From: Lethocerus indicus
Lineage: Eukaryota > Arthropoda > Insecta > Hemiptera > Belostomatidae
Direction: 5' to 3'
Length of the DNA: 64,000 nt
NCBI GenBank assembly: GCA_019843655.1
Contig: JACDQD010000006.1
Coordinates: forward strand, 28,414,246 to 28,478,245
This document shows positions 11,390-25,200 of the stretch, in pieces (the first letter of the stretch is position 1; each line of letters starts with the position of its first letter). Below the pieces are notes generated by a model, which did no database searches, was not told the DNA's origin, and saw nothing but the letters and a program-made list of their open reading frames with translations. Position numbers and translations under genes: made by a program.

Positions 11390-12009
11390 AATTTTTACGA
11401 CCCTGAAAAATATGAAAATTGTTCGCAATACGAAACACCCGGGATTCAATGGCTGGTACAGCTTTCGTAGATCCCAATATTCCCGTCTATTCTCCCGTAT
11501 AGCTCCAATTCCCGGAGGGCTGACCGACTGATTCGGGATAGGGGTGACTTTTTGGGATTTCGGCCGCAGAATAAATCTATCCTGTTTGCCGGCCCTGATC
11601 GATAATAAACCGCCCCCGTCCCGGTCGTCACGTCCGCCTCATCCCACCCTCTACAGTACAGACAGATATACGCCATATATATATATTTTTTTAAATTTTT
11701 TTATTCCCAATATTTGGCTTGCCCGATCTCCCGAAGCTTCCTCGTCCCTATAACGGGACCGCTTGAAAAAGGGTACAATACGAAGGGATTTTCCGGCAAA
11801 ACAGGATAATATTTATTCATTTTACGTATCGAAATCCCCGCGCAGAAAGGGATATAGGATGTACAACAGGATAACATTTATATAAAACCGATTTATGTTC
11901 AAACGATGTAGGAACACTGGAGCGATTATGAGGGGTAGCGCAGGACGATTTGTGCACTGGGGAAAGTGCATCGGTGTGTGCTCTGATATTATTATTGGCG
12001 AAATTAAAA
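11390..12009. other. Stretch without recognised features
   Basis: Mixed composition, unique-looking. No gene, repeat or signal that I can support. Confidence 0.5.
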
Positions 12010-12475
12010 CTGGCTACAGCTTCTTGACCGAAGGTTTTGGTCTTTTCCGGCAAAAGAGGGCGGTTTCGGCCGCTTCTCGCCGTCTTCAGTAGCGCTCTGT
12101 TGGTCACTGTCTCGGCACTTTGGACGTTTTTCGGGGGGGGGGGGCATCATCACTCACTGCACTGTCACTTTCACTTGTACTGTCAAGTGCCCGACAGTTT
12201 ACTGACACAGCGCTACTGAAGATGGCGAGCGGCCGAAACCCCGTCTGGCAAAAGACCGGGAGGAGACAGAAACACAGCGAATATACGGTATTCCAACCCC
12301 TAGCAGACCACAAAACAGGTATATTAAACTGGATATTATTATTGTTTCAGTGGACTGACACAGCGCTACTGAAGATGGCGAGCGGCCGAACCCGGTCTGG
12401 CAAAAGACCAAACCAGCGAGAGAGGAGACAGAAACATCACGAACCTACAGTACTATTTTATAAGTTATATCGTGC
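12010..12475 (+). mobile_element. Foldback element with an extra tandem right arm
   Basis: Hairpin 12030-12260 with GGACGTTTTTCGGGG in the loop. After the tail (GCAGACCACAAAACAGGTAT) and 30 bp, a second right arm (12358-12455) follows with GCGCTACTGAAGATGGCGAG and CATCACGAACCTACAG. Confidence 0.75.
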
Positions 12476-13020
12476 GCGTGGATAATATAATGTTTCGAGG
12501 AAAAACCCCCCACATTTTTCATTATGTCCCTCCCTCTCACCCTCTCTCCCTCTCTCTCCCTCCAGGTGCCTGGTTCCGGGGGGTGTGGGCAAGAGGCCAA
12601 GAGGGTGCACCGGCGTGAAACACGTGTCGGAGACGCGAAGAACTTGGCAGAGTTAATACCCGGAGAGAGGGTGAGAGGGAGGGATGGAGGGAGGGAGGGA
12701 TGGAGGGAGGAGGGAGAGATAGAGAGAGAGAGAGAGAGAGAGGGATGGAGAGAAAGGAGGCAAGCCAATATGTTAAGAGTGAATAAGGGCGGCCCCAGCG
12801 TGGTGGTGGTGGTGGTGGTGGTTGGTGGTGGTGGCGATGGTGGTGGGGTGGGGGTTGGTTGGTTGGTTGGTGGCCACGCCCTCTTCCACCAACCCACCAC
12901 CCCCACCCTACCCTCCTCGAAATACCAACCCCCGTTATATAGCGCCGGCCAACGTCCATTGCACCCCAGTGTCGCGCACCGCCAACAACGACTCCACCCT
13001 CATCCCCTAACTGGTGAGCG
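12476..13020. repeat. Low-complexity CT, GA and GGT blocks
   Basis: (CCCTCT)n before 12565, GGGA repeats at 12672-12745, (TGG)n at 12798-12870 and C/A-rich after that. A CCCTCCAG acceptor-like site at 12558-12565 precedes about 90 bp of complex GC-rich DNA, which could be a non-coding dsf exon. No convincing donor. Confidence 0.6.
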
Positions 13021-13157
13021 CATTCCACACACACACACATATATATAATTACAGTTTACAGATTTGTTTATAGCCCCGAGTGTTATGTGATTTTATCCCC
13101 ATGACGGTGTCACGTGCCCCCACCACCACCCCTCAAACTCAATCTTATATTTACAGT

Positions 13158-13400
13158 AATACCCGAGAGTAATCGACATTTTGATTTCCACGAAGTGTTA
13201 TCTGAACGGCACTCCTATAGTAGTTAGTAGCGTTAACGGGACATTTTTGGAATTTTTGGAATTAATTTTATTTCGCCTAAAAACTTTAATTATCAATCTA
13301 ATCTCCGGCCGGTTTTCCGGCAAAAATTTTGCGATTCCCCCCCCCTTCTCAAGACAATAAAATACGTCTTATCGAATTGATTACTTTTGGGTACACCTAA
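13158..13400. mobile_element. Tc1/mariner-type MITE
   Basis: Left end ACCCGAGAGTAATCGACATT, right end TTACTTTTGGGTACACCTAA. The 190 bp that follow (13401-13590) are shared with 27857-28000, so the MITE travelled in a larger duplicated segment. Confidence 0.75.
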
Positions 13401-13590
13401 TAATAATAATAATAACCGGCGTTTATATTACACAGTGAACAGATTATCCTGAAGATTTATTATTAGAAACGAAATTGAACATTATGTACTGAGAGGGAAC
13501 AATAATTGAATTATTATTGTGGGGGAGGGGGGGGGGGGAAATGTGTTTCTCTTTAAAAAATACAACGTTTCGACTCTTATCAATCTCTTA
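13401..13590 (+). repeat. Segment duplicated at 27857-28000
   Basis: The shared order is TAATAATAATAATAA, GTGAACAGATTATCC, ACTGAGAGGGAACA, TTTAAAAA and CTTATCAAT. The copies differ by indels, including a G run only here. Confidence 0.7.
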
Positions 13591-14559
13591 TTGCGATTAT
13601 AGAAAAATGTCCTACGTCCGATGTTAAGTAAATTGCATTTAAACTGGAAAAACTGGATTAACGCCATTGATTATAAACCGCGAAATATTATTATTCCCAG
13701 ATATAAAATTGAATAAAGCGTTTTGAATTGTCATTTGATGGAATTCAAATTGGCGAGGGCTATCATAATTATCTCGCCTGTTAAACGTTCGATAAGCTCG
13801 GTGTTATGAAAATTAGCGTTGACAAATGTAATTTTCAGTTGAAATTTCAATTTATCGAGAATTTCACCCAACTAAATTATAGCTTTTTTTTCCCCCGAGA
13901 TTGGGCATAAATCTTAATACTGTATAAAGTTGTCAATAGGACCAATATCAAGTTTTTTTTTCATTATGCATATACAGGTTTTTTAATTGCCGATTTTTCG
14001 TCCCCCACCCCCGATTTTTTCGGATTTAAAATAAAAATTCGGCCCACAGAGGGGGTTGAAATGTAAGGGGGGCTGACAAAATTATTGATATCACGGAGAA
14101 CTGTTTTTAAATTATCAATTTTAATTGTTTCTCAGTGTCGACCGCGTGAAAGTAGAGCGACTGGAGAAACTTTAAACACATTTTATGAGCCTATAAAAAA
14201 AATGATTTATTACCCTGTAAAACCCCCAATACCTGTTTTGCTTGTAGTATCACGGCGCCTGAACGTCTGGCGTTAAGTTCATAGTGCTGTACAGTAAATA
14301 AAATTTTTTTTTCATTTTATTTTAATCACTAGTATAATAATACAATCAAGACTCGCTTTTCCTATCGCTTTACAACTTAAAAATTTCGGTTTATGTTTCG
14401 TGTTCTACACAGTATTTTGTGTTATCCTCCCTCGCAGTTTGTAATTTCATCCGAATTTTCGAATATACAATTATCTATTTTTATGATATTGGACAACAAC
14501 AGCGTCGAACGAATATTACTGAAATATTGATATTTAAAAAATTGAATTGCCATTTTCAG
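13591..14559. other. Stretch upstream of dsf exon 1, no features recognised
   Basis: AT-rich. It ends in the branch/polypyrimidine region of the exon 1 acceptor. No promoter motif is assigned, since exon 1 begins at an acceptor. Confidence 0.5.
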
Positions 14560-14612
14560 GCTCTTCAAAACGAATAGAAGCCAAGGCAGTCATGGACTGA
14601 GGATGGGAACAG
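14560..14612 (+). CDS. dsf: dsf exon 1 (first coding exon: 5'UTR end plus ATG)
   Basis: The acceptor CATTTTCAG ends at 14559 and the donor is G|GTCAGT at 14612/14613. ATG at 14603 gives M-G-T plus one base (phase 1), which completes the Gly codon with the GC that opens exon 2. The start context is strong (A at -3, G at +4). Because the exon begins at an acceptor, at least one non-coding 5' exon and the promoter must lie further upstream; I could not place them. The 10 coding nt make the total divisible by three, which supports this exon although it is tiny. Confidence 0.85.
14592..14600 (+). promoter_or_regulatory. Two-codon upstream ORF (ATG-GAC-TGA) before the dsf start
   Basis: ATG GAC TGA ends two bases before the dsf ATG at 14603. 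In a mature mRNA containing exon 1, scanning ribosomes meet this minimal uORF first. Its TGA is too close for ordinary reinitiation, so it could lower dsf translation. Presence is read directly; the effect is inference. Confidence 0.5.
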
Positions 14613-17600
14613 GTCAGTGTAAATATAATAGAATTTCAAAGTAATTAACAAATAAATCCCGTCCTAAAGAGGATTAATTTGTTTGGTAGAAAAATTATTA
14701 TTATTATTATTATTGGGATTGGCAACTCCTTCGAAAAGTTTTTAATAAGTCCCGCTTAAGTTGGCTCCCGCAATGCAATTCCCCTTTTCGCGTCTTTAAC
14801 ATTTAAAAGTTCGTTTAATTTTCCACCCCTTAATATGTTGTTAATTGAGGAAGGCAGTTAGGAAAAATAATTAATAACCCCCCCCCACCCCCAACCCTCT
14901 GTTGTAGTAGACTACAATAAGTTTAAATATACATTATATAAATATTTAATAATTGAGGCTAAAATCAAGGCTGTAGAAAATTATCGGAATAAATCGATCG
15001 GTGACTACGATTTAAGGGCCGAAGTAATTATTTTTATTATCGATAATGAGAACGGCTAGTGTCCCGGCTACTTCGTTTCAATTTCAGCATCTCTCAAAGT
15101 CCCTTTCCCCGCGTCAACTTTGTCCCCCTGTAGGAAAATCAAGCACGGAGTACCGAAATTGGCGAATTAGCGCCAACTAGTGATTGAATTGAAACAATAT
15201 ACGTATAGTAAAGGAGAATTTATTATGAACTATTGAGGCCGTCCGACCGAAATCTACCCTTCGGCTGGGAAATGGAATTGAGTCGGGTAAACTTTACTTA
15301 CGTGGGAAATACCCCTAAGTTGATTTTTCCTGAAGAGTCGTGCCATTTCCGGTAATTAATTCACTCCGAATTGGATTGTACGTTACGTCCAACAACAACA
15401 ACAACAACAACAACGACGACGACGACGACGACGACGCTTTGACACAATCTGAAAAGTGCGGATTTTTTTTTCTTTTTCTTTTTTTTTTCTTTAAGTATGC
15501 ATCGAGCTTTTTTTAACCGGATTACAAGAAATTTCGTCCAATGTCTCGTTTTTTCTTAATCTTATCGCAGCAATTGGATCGCAATCCCGCGATAAATTGG
15601 CTTCCCCCCAACGAAACCGAGGATTCGATAAAAAATTTTCCCCGTAGAAAAATGTAAATAATTCAATACTTATCGAGTTGGTCCAATTTTTCCAGGTCGG
15701 CCGGACCGATTACACTGGAGTTTACAACTCTATTGTATTATGTATTCGAATTCAATGTACTGTGACACACAATTCAATTTGATTCGGTGGTTGAGCATCA
15801 AAATATGCGTCGCTGGAAAATTACCTCAAATTACAGTAATTTTCGACTTTCGGACTGTGTTTTCTCCGATCATTAACCGGCTCATCTTAACTTGTCATGC
15901 GATTATGCACGACGTCGCACACTCGAATTGTAACGTCGGTCGTTGGACGTCGTTGACGGACCATTTTCGATATATATTTTCGACTTCTGTATACATTTTA
16001 TTTCGGCCAAAAAACGAAACTTCAATTATTAATCTACTGTATATATTCGCAGATATTAATTGACGCCACTTTTAGGGCAAATTTTCGATTTGCCCCCTTC
16101 ACGAAAAACTCCTCCTCAAGACCTCCAAAATAACATCTTATATAAAATTTTTTTTATTTTCTGGCCACATTACCTGTGTTATATCGGTTCGGCAACTAAG
16201 CAATTGCGGATTTCACCGACAACAAGTGTCGTTGTACATATTTTTAAGTGCGTCAACATCTTCAGACGACAGATAAGCCGTAGATGAGTAGTAGGATACG
16301 TTCAGCTTCTCTGCAATGTTGAATGAACTATGGCGATCCGAATCAATAAACGGACTTTATTGTCGGGGGTCATCATCGAACTCCACTAGGACGTCCTCCA
16401 AAGTTTCGATTACCGAATTTCGATACCGAATTTTTCGGAAAGGGCCAAATAATAAAGTATCGGAGAATCTTATCTGTGCAAAAATCTGTTGACGTACTTA
16501 AAAATGTGTAGAACGCCGACTTGCCGGCGAATTCCGCAATTACTTAGTTGCCAAACAAATAATTTTCGGCTCAATTTTAATTGCTTGCAGAGAAATTTTA
16601 CTGACTTTTCGCGAATATCGAAGACAGATAAACATCCACTGCCAAATCACTCGTGAATTCTCTGAGCCTGTCCGAGCTTAGTTTCTGCTTAGTTGAATCT
16701 CGACGCATCGGCCGAATTGTCAATTCTCTTATCGGAATCACTTTCAACCCCTCACATATAGCCTTATACAACTTTCATATTTTGGCTCTGATACATTTTT
16801 TTCTCATTCGGAATATCGAGGAATTCTCGAGCTTAGTTTCTGCTTAGTTGAACGACGCATCGGCCGAATTCAATTCCGCTCTTATCAGAATCAGATATTT
16901 TTTTGAAAATTATAGCTTTCCAACCCCTCACATATAGCCTTATACAACTTTCATATTTTGACCCCTATATTTTTTTTTTCCCATTCGTGAATATCGAGGA
17001 ATTCTCCGAGCTTAGTTTCTGCTTAGTTGAATCGACGCATCGGCCGAATGGTCAATTCCGCTCTTATCAGAATCAGAGATTTTTTTGAAAATTATAGCTT
17101 TCCAACCCCTCACATATAGCCTTATACAACTTTCATATTTTCGCTCTGATCCGTACATTTTTCTTTCATTCGTGAATATCGAGGAATTCTCCGAGCTTAG
17201 TTTCTGCTTAGTTGAATCGACGCATCGGCCGAATGGTCAATTCCCGCTCTTATCAGAATCAGAGATTTTTTTGAAAATTATAGCTTTCCAACCCCTCACA
17301 TATAGCCTTATACAACTTTCATATTTTGGCTCTGACCCATTAAATTTTTTTCCATTCGTGAATATCGAGGAATTCTCCGAGCTTAGTTTCTGCTTAGTTG
17401 AATCGACGCATCGGCCGAATGGTCAATTCCCGCTCTTATCAGAATCAGAGATATTTTTTTTGAAAATTATAGCTTTCCAACCCCTCACATATAGCCTTAT
17501 ACAACTTTCATATTTTGGCTCTGGCCCGTACATTTTTTTCATTCGTGAATATCGAGGAATTCTCCGAGCTTAGTTTCTGCTTAGTTGAATCGACGCATCG

Positions 17601-20600
17601 GCCGAATGGTCAATTCCCGCTCTTATCAGAATCAGAAATTTTTTTTTGAAAATTATAGCTTTCCAACCCCTCACATATAGCCTTATACAACTTTCATATT
17701 TTGGCTCTGACCCATAAATTTTTTCATTCGGGAATATCGAGGAATTCTCCGAGCTTAGTTTCTGCTTAGTTGAATCGACGCATCGGCCGAATGGTCAATT
17801 CCCGCTCTTATCAGAATCAGAGATATTTTTTGAAAATTATAGCTTTCCAACCCCTCACATATAGCCTTATACAACTTTCATATTTTGGCTCTGACCCGTA
17901 CATTTTTTTTTCCATTCGGGAATATCGAGGAATTCTCCGAGCTTAGTTTCTGCTTAGTTGAATCGACGCATCGTCCGAATGGTCAATTCCCGCTCTTATC
18001 AGAATCAGAAATTTTTTTTGAAAATTATAGCTTTCCAACCCCTCACATATAGCCTTATACAACTTTCATATTTTGGCTCTGACCCATAAATTTTTTCATT
18101 CGGGAATATCGAGGAATTCTCCGAGCCTGTCCGAGCTTAGTTTCTGAACTTAGTTGTCCGATATTTGACGTTCGGATTTGTTACTTTGTGACCGAGAGTG
18201 TGACCGAGGCCGGTCGATCTCCCGTCTGGGACGAAGTTCCCGGTGATGGGGTTGATGGGGGATGGGATATACCGCCCCCGCCCTATGTTAAATGCATTAA
18301 CCGACTGTTGCCCGGGGCCGTACGGCCCTGTGGCCCCAATGGGGTGGCGGGGGGGGGCCCGCCCTTATGGGCCCGCCGGCGGACTCTCATTTCCCATTAT
18401 CCGTCATAACTTCGCTACAGCGCCCCCATCGCCAACTTGCTAGAACCGAGCCGCCCCCGGTGAGAGAGAGAGAGAGAGAGATGCCGCCCCCAGAAGCACT
18501 CGTTTAACTCCCCGGATTACACTCCCAACTTTACACCCCCTCCCCTCCACACAGGGGGCGGACTTTTAAGCGCGTTATAATTCAGAGTTTCGGCGAAAGT
18601 GAGAGATAACTCGGCTCATTGCTACCCTAACAATGACTCGTTTCGTACACGAATTACCCAATTATAAACCCGAATATGAATATTAATAAAATTCTTAATT
18701 CTAGACCGAAGATTTATAGGCAACAAGTGACCTTTTTCGCAACGTGTCAACGCCTCGCTCTCTAATAAAAAAGTTCAAACGCCGTCAAAACGAAGAATTG
18801 CGCTTATCAAATTATCGTTAAAGTGATTCTGATAAGAGAGGGAATTATTGACGATTCGGCCGATGCTTCGGTTCAACTAAGCAGAAACTAAGCTCCGAGA
18901 GGCTCGGAGAATGCACGAGTGATTCGTGGGTGTTATCGGTCTTCGATATTCGCGAAAAGTCAGTAGAATTTCTCTGCAAGCAATTGAAATTGAGCCGAAA
19001 ATTATTTGTTCGCCAACTAAGCAATTGCGGATTTCACCGACAACAAGTGGCGTTGTAGATTTTTAGTTTCTTTCGGGGGGATTTTCGTCGGTGAATTCCT
19101 CAATTACTGAGTTGTCAACGCAATAATTTTCGACTTAATCCTCAATCGAATAATGTTTTATACAGGCTATCGACGTCTTGACTTTCGTCACGACACTTCA
19201 GATATTCAATTTCGCTATATAAAATTCTGTCGGGAAAATAAATAATCGACTATAAATAAGTGTGACGAGTTGGGTTTGCGGTTAATTCCCTCCCTCCCCC
19301 TCCCCGTTATCGGAATCGCTTTGACGATAATTCGATAAGAGATAATTCTTATCGTTTTATACCTGCGCCGGAGATTCGGGAACATTTTTTTGAAAATCGG
19401 AGTTTTCTAAAACCCCCTTATTACAACTTTCATATTATTGTACGCTGTCAAAGGTGTACAAACCGGCGTCTATTTGTACGCCGTTGTGTTGAACGCGGCC
19501 CCCACCCCGTTTTGTAGTGAAACAGAGAACCGTGTTTGAGGGGAACCGTTAGTTTTAGAGATTGTTGTTGGGGGCGTGGGGTTGGGGGTTTGAGAGCGGC
19601 TGGAATCAAATTCCAGGCTCAGGAGCGGTCCTACCGGTATTATATACTCTGTCAACCGGCCGAAGGTCAGACATTATAACTCCCCACCCCCTACCGGTTT
19701 TCAGTACAATCGGTCGGTCTGTACGGACGAATTTCAACTAATTTCTAACCGATAGATAAAAAGAATTCTCGTATATTTTCTCCGTTTCCGCCGCTGTCCG
19801 TCCCCACCCCTCGCCGTTTCCGCCTTTCGCCAGACCGGTTTCGGCCGCTCGCCGTCTTCAGTAGCGGTGTCAGCCACTTTTACTGTCTACAGGAGACAGA
19901 AACACAGAGGGGAAAAACAGGGGTATTTTAAACTAGATACAAGAATCGATGTGCCCACAGTGAGATATCCTCGAATTCGTTAATTGACTAGGACTTAGTT
20001 CCATCAACTAATTGAGTTGAAAAGTCCCCCGGCTAATTTGGGGTCGGAAATAGTTTATTGGGTCAAGAAACACTGTATAAATATATAGAAAATAAAGGTC
20101 ACGAACGACGGATTGGAATTCCGGTACTGGACTTATCGCAGCTATTTCGACCTCGTCCTGTTCATACGAGTGGACGCTATTATACTTTATTTTTACCGTT
20201 TTCAACCTTACTTATTTTCTATTTAGGATATTCGAGACTAAATAAATAATCGTAAGTTGCGCCGCGTCGATGTTTCCTACAGTGCTATTGCCAACGATTC
20301 ATCGTCAAACATTCATCAATTCCTATATTTATTTTTCGCTGAATTTGTCGGTTGTGTGCCGCAAAATTATATATTTTCATGGGGAAAAAATTGGACGAAA
20401 CGAAAACGGCCACCGACTTCTTGACAGTTGCCTAATTGATTCAACATCGTTTGATCTAATCATTATTTTCTACTTCAAATTCTCCACTGAATTATGTACG
20501 GCTATCGAATTATTACTGGGGGGTATATTGGCGCAAAGTGGATACAACTTGTAATCCCGTGAGGATAGATGATAATTGTTAAGTACCACAACGTGTTGGG

Positions 20601-20723
20601 GAGGGGGGGCTTAAAACCTTTCACGGCTTAAAAGTCGATATTCAATCTCTCTCTCTCTACCGGGCCGGACCGCCACTTTAATGCGTCCGGTCGTAAAATT
20701 TTATCGTCCGAACTGTATAAGCC

Positions 20724-20770
<47 letters not shown>

Positions 20771-22190
20771 GAGGACGGAGAGGTCATGACGGGGAGGAGG
20801 AGGAGGAGGAGGAGAAGGAACGAGAGGGATATCGAGAGAGGTAGGACTAGTCGTGGAGAGAAAGAGAAAGAGAGATGGAGAAAGCCTGTGGAATGAACGG
20901 GAGTGAGAGGGGGGTGATCCCGGGGGCGGCTGGGGAGAACATGTTTGCGTTGGGGGAGGGGAGGGGCGTGTGTGTTGTGCCTGTACGTGTGCCCCACCGG
21001 GTTCGCGTCGGTTAGAAACGGGACGCCGCCGGTTTCCCCGTCCATTGGGACTCAGTCGGATACCTGGACAGCGGGAGGACGCGTCTTCCCGGTCGTTCCC
21101 CCAACCGCCAGCCGGCCAGTTTCCCGTCTTCCCGATTCCCTACTGACGGTGACGGCGGCCTCAATGACGCCTCCCCACCGCCCGGGTCACGGCTACAGTC
21201 GGACGCCCTCTTAGATCACGGCGCCTAACCACCTACGGATCACGTGAGCTATTTGAAGTTAACCCCCCAATCACGACCACGAGCCCCGCTATAAAGCAGC
21301 AGCCTGAACTTTTTCTTTTTCTTTTTACAATTTTTTCTTTAGATTGTATCCAAAGCCCATCTACTCTCCCGGTCCCGTGGCCCGACGGGATTTTCGGGAA
21401 CGGAAGGATTCTCGAACGAATTAGAATTTTAGGCCATTGTGGATTATTCATTTAGAGACCGGAGGTCTATAAGAGTTACACGCAGTAGGGCCAAATAGGT
21501 TTCAGTACTTGATTTTCAATACGAAGTTGGGACCCAAAGACTTTTTTTTTCGGCAATCGAACTTCCCCCCACACTTTTCAAAATCAAACCAATTCTGGAA
21601 TCCGGGAAATTATACCATCAATATTTTTTCTTTTTTCAGGCGACCGTCTCCTCGACATTCCCTGCAAAGTGTGTGGGGACAGGAGCTCAGGCAAACACTA
21701 CGGTATATACAGCTGCGACGGTAAGTAGCCCAGCCACGAAATTGGATATTGGTATTCGGAGTCCATCGACTTCTTCCGCGGCGCTTTTCATTTCGAATTT
21801 GAAATTTGGGGCCGGTGTCCGTCAGGTTGTTCGGGTTTTTTCAAGAGGAGCATTCACAGGAATCGCGTCTACACGTGCAAAGCCCAGGGCGAACTGAAGG
21901 GAAGGTGCCCTATAGACAAGACGCACAGGAACCAGTGCCGGGCCTGCAGGCTCAACAAGTGCTTCCAGTCGGCGATGAACAAGGACGGTAAGACCCTTAT
22001 AATATAAACCTTCCCTAATTTATAAGACATTAAGAATCACCGCTCCAGAAGAGAACACGAATTTTTGTCCGGGCGTAAATCAATTTTAACTCTTCCCCCC
22101 CCCCACCCCCCATCCTGTTTTCTGACTGATCTCGAAGAAGTCGTTGACTTATAAAAGTGCTGGACGGAGGAATCGACTTTTAAGCCCGGT

Positions 22191-22232
<42 letters not shown>

Positions 22233-25200
22233 GAACCTTTTGAGTTCGGCCATCCGAATTTTCACACTCCCGGGGTCGCCCATTGATTCCTTCGGCGGCG
22301 TCCGACGCCAAAACAGATTTCCTTTTGAGCGGACGTCAAAAATTTTTATCACATCGTTATCGGCTGGGAATTCGGTAGATTGTATTTAATGGGGGTCAAT
22401 ATAAACTACGAATGTCCTTAATAGCTGGAATACCGTAGGTTTCTGCCGCCTCTCGCTGGTCTCCTCTGGCTGCTCGCCATCTTCAGTAGCGGTGTTGGTC
22501 ACTTTTGGCACTTTGTGTATGTTTTCGTCGGGGGCGTCCTCACTGCACAGCTGTCCACTGTGTGCCGCTTGTACCGCGGACGGTACGGCGTCCGGTGACG
22601 CCGCTACTGAAGGTGGCGAGCGGCCGAAACCGGTCCGGCGAATAGGCCGAAACCGGTATCAAATTTTACCAAAGTGACAGTGACAGTGCTGCAGTGAGGA
22701 TGCCCCAAAACAGCCACTACTGAAGAGTGAGCAGAGCGCTACTGAAGGTGGCGAGCGGCCGAAACCGGTCCGGCGAATAGGCCGAAACCGGTATCAAATT
22801 TTACCAAAGTGACAGTGACAGTGCTGCAGTGAGGATGCCCCGAAAAACATCCACTACTGAAGAGTAGCAGAGCGCTACTGAAGGTGGCGAGCGGCCGAAA
22901 CCGGTCTAGCAAAGGGAGACACCACGGACCTAGGAAATAATTTAAAATACACCGGACTATTTCAAATATTTTTATACAGTCAACCGACACCCCCAATAAA
23001 AACTGAATCCTAATAAACATCATCGGCGCTATTTCCGTCCTCGATAGCAAATTATAGACTTTCGAAACGTACTTGTTATCGAGCTATTTTTTGCTCGGCC
23101 CCCCGTCGAAAGCGCAACGTTCAAGGCGAAATTCTCAAAATACGGCAGATAGTCGAAGCGCGTTCGGAATTCCAATTCACATTCCGAAGCGCCGCGGCCA
23201 ATACACTTTCATAATACTTCACTCGTGTTTGCCTCCATAGACGGTAGCACTTTCGTTGTAGGCGAATTATCGGTATTCGGTATTTGACTATCGGGTTGAC
23301 GACCCGAGTAATCGCGGAATTCAACGACGACAAGTGGCGTTGTACATATTTTTAAGTACGTCAATACCTTTGCACGGATAATACCGTAGACGGTTTCGAA
23401 TTCGGCCTTAATTCGGTCATCATCGACTTCGGTTTTTCATCTTTTAATGAAAAAATTTCCCGACCGCAATTTTGAGAACCGGTAACTTGCCGAATATCAA
23501 AACCGTCTACGGCCCATCCGTTCAAAGGTGTACTGCGGCCGTACTGAAAAATATGTACAACGCCACTTGTTGTCGGCGAAATCCGCAATTATTTAGGGGG
23601 TTTCTTCCGGGACGAAAATGGGCCCGTAAAACGGTGTGGGTCCCCCATGGACCTGGGAGGGCGTAAAACCACCGTCGGCGTTGTTGTTGCTCTTCGCGTT
23701 GTTTCCGGCCGTAAAAGACCGGGCCGTTGTCGCAGGGCGAAAATTGTCTTTTGTGGCGACAAATAATTGATACCATTGTCCCGGTTACAGATGCGTTTTA
23801 TCACCCGGAGAGAATGAGAACGCTCCCATGGCCATTGTGCTCCTCCGGCCGGCGAGGTATCACCTCATCCTCCTCCTCATCCTCCTCCTCCTCCTCCTCC
23901 TCCTCCTCCGATACTACCCCGGATTTATGTACTCTGTTATGCTTCCCATTGTCAGCTAGGTCCTTTTACGTTTTACCGCCCCCGCCCGCCGCCCCGAAGG
24001 CGGTTTCGATCACAATAATCACAGGGCCCCGAGTTTCCGAGGCCCTTAAAGGAGTATACAATGGAGAACCCATCAACTTTTATCGTTACCAGACAAAACG
24101 ATGCAATATTTCTCCTCCTATATCGCTCTGATATATCCTCATATGCACGTACATATATATTTCTACGAAGCTGTGAAGCGTTATCAGTGATGGAAATTTC
24201 AGTCAGTAGAATCTCGGTTGTATGGATTTTTTTTTTAAATACGCGACTCTGCGTAAGAAACATTTGTTTATTGATATCAACGAAATTATGGTTATCGTGG
24301 GTGTTTCTTACAGTCTATAACAACGTCCTTATTAACATAACAGAACTTAGGTTCGTGGCGTTTCTGTCTCCTCTCGCTGGGGGGGTTCGGTCTTTCGCCA
24401 GACCGGTTTCGGCCCGTCTTCAGTAGCACTGTCGGCACTTCTTTGGACGCCTGCAGCACTGTCACTGTCACGTCACTTGTACAGTCCTGCGGACAGTGCC
24501 GTCTCCGGACGCCGCTACTGAAGACGGCGGGCTAAATCTACGATGTCCGCATGACGTTTTATCAGATTTCACCGAGACAGTGTCAAGTGACACAGTGTGA
24601 CAGTGCAGTGGGGATGGCCCCCGGAAAATATCCAAAGTGCCGAAAGTGACTGACACCGCTACTGAAGACCAAACCCCCCAGCGAGAGGAGACAGAAAGAA
24701 ACGAAATCAGGTTTTCATGCTTTGTTGAATTAGGCCGACCGAAACACAGTTGCAATTAGGAATTGTACGCTTGCAAATTACGATTTCGAATACTGTCACT
24801 GTCACTGTCACTGTCACTCGCACTGGACACAGGTACTGTCCAGGAGAGGAGAAAAACACCAAAAAACCTAGGGTATAACAAAGAGGATTTTGCTCGCGAG
24901 AATCGTCCGAAACCAGTTTAAGATGAAAAGATGCGAAGAAAAAATTGGTAATTATCGTGTTGGATGCTCAGTTAATGGAAATAGAAATATGTAAATAGGA
25001 GCAGGTTCGGGTTAAATATAATAGGAGGGAGTACGGGCACTATAGAGTGGACGCTAATACCGAGGCGTATAAAAGTCAATTACAGATTATACGTATATAA
25101 GATTAAAAAAAAGGGGTGATTACAGTTTATCCTGTCCGAAAGAGTCTCCACCCCCGCCACCCCCGAAGCCTCTAAAATATAATTTATAATTCGTCTAAAG

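Noticed and set aside
12558..12660. Non-coding first exon of dsf after CCCTCCAG
   Set aside because: The acceptor-like site is in a simple CT repeat and no good donor follows. Without transcripts it cannot be supported.
12524..13048. Frames up to 174 codons on both strands
   Set aside because: They follow (CCCTCT)n, GGGA and (TGG)n simple repeats. The coding appearance comes from lack of stops in biased DNA.
16653..17573. Repeated 'protein' with YSLIQLSYF and [10 protein letters not shown] motifs
   Set aside because: It is translation of the 185-bp tandem array. The frame breaks with each change in the T-run length, as expected for non-coding DNA.
21290..21295. TATAAA box before dsf exon 2 as an alternative promoter
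   Set aside because: An isolated motif in AT-containing DNA. Exon 2 opens with a good acceptor and a phase that needs exon 1.
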